DNA from: an uncultured Thermofilaceae archaeon
GTDB lineage: Archaea > Thermoproteota > Thermoprotei > Thermofilales > Thermofilaceae
Length of the DNA: 64,000 bases
NCBI GenBank assembly: GCA_938036345.1
Contig: CALHPJ010000005.1
Coordinates: 1 to 64,000, forward strand
Reading direction: 5' to 3'
Shown here: piece after piece, positions 61,957 through 64,000 of the stretch
Numbering within the stretch: the stretch's first letter is position 1
Layout of the letters: each line of letters starts with the position of its first letter
The notes under the pieces: generated by a model
What the model saw: only the letters and a program-made list of their open reading frames with translations
Told to the model about the DNA's origin: nothing
Database searches by the model: none
Made by a program: the position numbers and the translations under genes

Positions 61957-62012
61957 GCTCAGCAGGGTAAGTTCCTGTCACCGCTTCCCCCACTGGCGGT
62001 ATCATCACAACG
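61957..62012 (-). ncRNA. C/D box small guide RNA
   Basis: Minus strand: a perfect C box GTGATGA (62008-62002), 20 bases, a degenerate C' box GTGACAG (61981-61975), exactly 12 bases, and a D box CTGA (61962-61959). That is the archaeal C/D sRNA spacing, with D' weak (GGGA at 61989-61986). The D guide contains GGAACTTACCC, complementary to GGGUAAGUUCC of the conserved 23S rRNA segment near E. coli 1948-1958; five bases from the D box predicts methylation at about G1950. A TATA box (CTTTTAAAG, near 62038) lies 26 bases upstream of the predicted 5' end. Confidence 0.6.
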
Positions 62013-62033
62013 TCTATCTGAGTGTGAGTAAGG

Positions 62034-62043
62034 CCTTTAAAAG
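62034..62043 (-). promoter_or_regulatory. TATA box of the C/D sRNA
   Basis: GCTTTTAAAGG on the minus strand, centred near 62038, puts the transcript start at about 62012, four bases before the C box. Confidence 0.5.
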
Positions 62044-62049
62044 CCTGCT

Positions 62050-62758
62050 CCCAACCCCCGGCAGCACCCTAACCCAAGCGTCCCTTTGCTTTTCAGCAAA
62101 TCCCATAGCCTGGTAAGCAAAAATGGCTGGGGCCGGGGACTTGCTGAGCTATCAGCGCTTCGGGAGCTCAGTAAGCACGACCCCGCGTTTAAGGCAGACC
62201 TCGGTGAAGCCGTTTAGGGTTTGCATGAAGGGGTCTGGAAAACGGTGCCGCCTACCACCGCACCGTTACCTCTTGCAACGGGCAAATTGGAGCCATAGCG
62301 TCAAGGCTCTGAGCACGCCGATGTTAACTGTAACTGCGTCCAACCGCTTGAGCGAAGCAGACAGCTAGAAACCAGCCTACAGTCGAGTGGAACGCTCTAT
62401 CCGCCACATCGTCGACATTGCCTTTGGCCCCTCACTGCTTCGTTCAACAACTATGCGCGTACCCATTTCTCCAAGGTCAACCGGGAACCCACTGGGACCC
62501 AGAAACGGTCAGCAAAGCGGCAAAGCCAGCGCATCGCCTTTCAATGGGGGTTTTGCCCTAAGTACTACATTCTTTGGCACCGCTGTTGCATTCCCGATCC
62601 CTGCCTTCACCCACACTCATCTACTGCCTTCCAGAGTTGGCCATGGTTGTGAATACCCGTTTCCCGCCCCTCTACCCAAAGGTGGCTAGGGTGCCTCAGT
62701 CAAGCTGTTGATACCCTCCCTCTTTTAAAAACGAGGGTGGACCGGGTGGATATCATGG
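62050..62758. other. Unexplained 0.7 kb spacer, possible decayed gene on the minus strand
   Basis: No intact gene is seen over 709 bases, long for this compact genome. On the minus strand a frame from about 62695 to 62365 can be read with in-frame stops after about 22, 35 and 50 codons, including VWVKAGIGNATAVPKN and GFPVDLGEMGTRIVVE. It could be a decayed gene, perhaps the C-terminal tail of a TnpB-type transposase, but no zinc-finger or catalytic motif is present. A hairpin CCCTC/GAGGG with TTTTAAAA near 62720-62740 could end the permease transcript or start another. Plus-strand frames here are poor. Confidence 0.35.
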
Positions 62759-64000
62759 TTATACCTGCGGGGCTCCAGCCCTCTCTACGTAGTGGGCCCT
62801 TCTCTCTTGGGGTAAAGCCCTCCACATAAGTGCCTGCTTCCTCACCTCATCAATGAAGTAGTAGCTCAAGCTCTCCCACGCGCTCCTCGAGCCGGTGAGC
62901 CTCCTTAGCTTCAACATCAGCGTGTAAACCCTGCGGATTTCGTCGCCAACTAACCCGACTCTGGCCTCCTGAGTTACTCCCAACTCGTAGGGTGCTAAGG
63001 CTACGACTAGCGTGGTCACCGGCTCTGCGAGCGAGAGCGGCTCCGCCTCGCGAACTGTGAAGTACGGCCTCTCCTTCCCCATCCCTGTGAAGTATTCGTA
63101 GATATAGTGCAGAGAGCCGAGGGCCTCCTCCCTCGACGGGAACCTAATCGGGAGTGGTATCTCCCAGAAATCACCTCTCGGCTTAGTTGGAGGCTTCCAC
63201 CTCCTCTCAAGCGACGGGGTGATGAGAGTGGCTGCAACGAGGCTCGGGTAAAGGGAGGCTGAAAGCACAGAGAGGATCAAGACCGCGAAAGCTACAATCA
63301 TGAAAGCAGAGGCATAGTTTAAGGCATAAGCTGAGGGGAGGAAGCCGAGGAGGGCCATCAACCTGTTCGTTGCGAAGCCGAGCGCGTAGCCAGCGACAAC
63401 CGCAATGACCGCGTAGGTGAGGGCCTCTGTGACGTACATCAAGGCTGAACCGGATGGGGACAAACCAACAGCAGTGAAAACGTAGATTTCGCGCACCCTC
63501 TCCTTGATGTTTCCAAGCAGCGTAATGGCCATGTTCAAAGCGCCTATCACCAAGACTACCGGGATCATCTCCCAGCCGAGGAAGAGGTAGCTAGCAACCC
63601 TGGCTCCACTGAGCACGCCGACCCCTTTCGCTCCTACGTAGACTTTAAGGTCGGTAGCCAGTGCAACATCCCTCGCTACCCTTGTGAGCACTATCTCATC
63701 GACCGGTTCGCTAGGGAGTTCCACTGAGGCTAAGTAGCCGCCGCCTCTGAGAACGAAAGCGTAAGGTGCAATGATGAGCTCGTTCCAGCTTGTGCTAGAT
63801 GGCACCGTCGGCGGTGGGCCGGGGGGTTGCATAGCTATCGTTGGGTTGTGCTCCGGTCTCACCGGCGCCGGGCTCATCCCATCTAGGTCAACTAACTTGC
63901 TGGCCAAAACTTCGTCGAATACCCCAACAACGGTGAAGTCGAAGCCTGCATACGACACGCGGTCCCCGATGCTCACGTTTAACGCCTCCGCAGCGCTCCG
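62759..64000 (-). CDS. FtsX/MacB-type permease, C-terminal part (cut by window edge)
   Basis: The 413 visible residues are the C-terminal region of a permease clearly paralogous to the end of the 1482-residue protein at 39439-43887. Both share a soluble strand pair (SIGDRVSYAGFDFTVVGVF against TVGDEIEYSGLKLSVAGIL), FtsX helices, the linker LITPSLERRWKPPTKPRGD, and a C-terminal cytoplasmic domain ending in a Y-F-x-D helix. The frame remains open through the last base of the window, so the start and any M28-like domain lie outside. A GTG at 63976 is not the true start. Confidence 0.82.
   Translation of the reverse strand, partial: RSAAEALNVSIGDRVSYAGFDFTVVGVFDEVLASKLVDLDGMSPAPVRPEHNPTIAMQPPGPPPTVPSSTSWNELIIAPYAFVLRGGGYLASVELPSEPVDEIVLTRVARDVALATDLKVYVGAKGVGVLSGARVASYLFLGWEMIPVVLVIGALNMAITLLGNIKERVREIYVFTAVGLSPSGSALMYVTEALTYAVIAVVAGYALGFATNRLMALLGFLPSAYALNYASAFMIVAFAVLILSVLSASLYPSLVAATLITPSLERRWKPPTKPRGDFWEIPLPIRFPSREEALGSLHYIYEYFTGMGKERPYFTVREAEPLSLAEPVTTLVVALAPYELGVTQEARVGLVGDEIRRVYTLMLKLRRLTGSRSAWESLSYYFIDEVRKQALMWRALPQERRAHYVERAGAPQV

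Noticed and set aside
62387-62689. A 100-codon plus-strand frame in the spacer
   Set aside because: It has a start but no recognisable domain, no clear promoter and low-complexity composition; it is probably chance.
62050-62758. SRP RNA or RNase P RNA in the spacer
   Set aside because: A GGAAGGCAG and an AGATGAGTG on the minus strand recall parts of these RNAs, but the other conserved elements are missing.

Overview
This 64 kb window most likely comes from a hyperthermophilic, peptide- and sugar-using archaeon of the Thermoproteota. I infer a Thermofilum-like lineage from high GC, archaeal gene content (TldD/TldE, HerA/NurA, NreA, form III RuBisCO, archaeal pilins), frequent GTG/TTG starts, and crenarchaeal promoters. 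In many genes an AT-rich TATA box is centred about 26 bases before the start codon, so transcripts are leaderless. I used that spacing to choose several starts. There is no rRNA, tRNA, CRISPR array or intact insertion sequence.

Layout. 0-5.8 kb: a G-protein locus with a Rab-like GTPase, a second GTPase of the conservon CvnD/MglA-like type, two roadblock/LC7 proteins, a membrane-anchored probable roadblock-like protein, two methyltransferase-fold proteins and two zinc-ribbon proteins. 5.8-10.5 kb: a glycerol catabolic operon (glycerol kinase, FAD glycerol-3-phosphate dehydrogenase, NAD/FAD oxidoreductase, DUF1667 protein). 10.6-16 kb: an XPD-family helicase, small transporter, LUD protein, ECF S component and amino-acid permease. 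16.2-28 kb: a large type IV pilus-like locus with an assembly ATPase carrying a C-terminal winged helix, a TadC-like membrane protein and at least six pilin-like or surface-anchored proteins. 28-37.4 kb: small winged-helix proteins, a GH2 beta-mannosidase, a PD-(D/E)XK nuclease, the TldD/TldE protease pair, a LysE exporter and a HAD phosphatase. 37.5-46.9 kb: an OPT-like transporter, a very large M28-like/FtsX fusion protein, an MttB-family methyltransferase and form III RuBisCO. 47-54 kb: a radical SAM protein overlapping NreA, an ECF-like membrane protein, a membrane-anchored GH35 beta-galactosidase and an acetyltransferase. 54.5-64 kb: a GT35-like protein without the PLP lysine, an Eis-like acetyltransferase, NurA-HerA, a creatininase-family hydrolase, a probable C/D box sRNA, an unexplained 0.7 kb spacer, and the C-terminal part of a second M28/FtsX-type permease cut by the window edge.

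The genes suggest a heterotroph that takes up peptides, amino acids, glycerol and glycans, builds surface filaments, and carries dedicated DNA repair modules. The most promising uncharacterised systems are the double-GTPase/roadblock/methyltransferase locus, the catalytically dead peptidase-FtsX proteins beside an OPT transporter, and the family of small winged-helix proteins that also appears fused to the pilus ATPase. All functions are inferred from sequence motifs and context; no database search was run.
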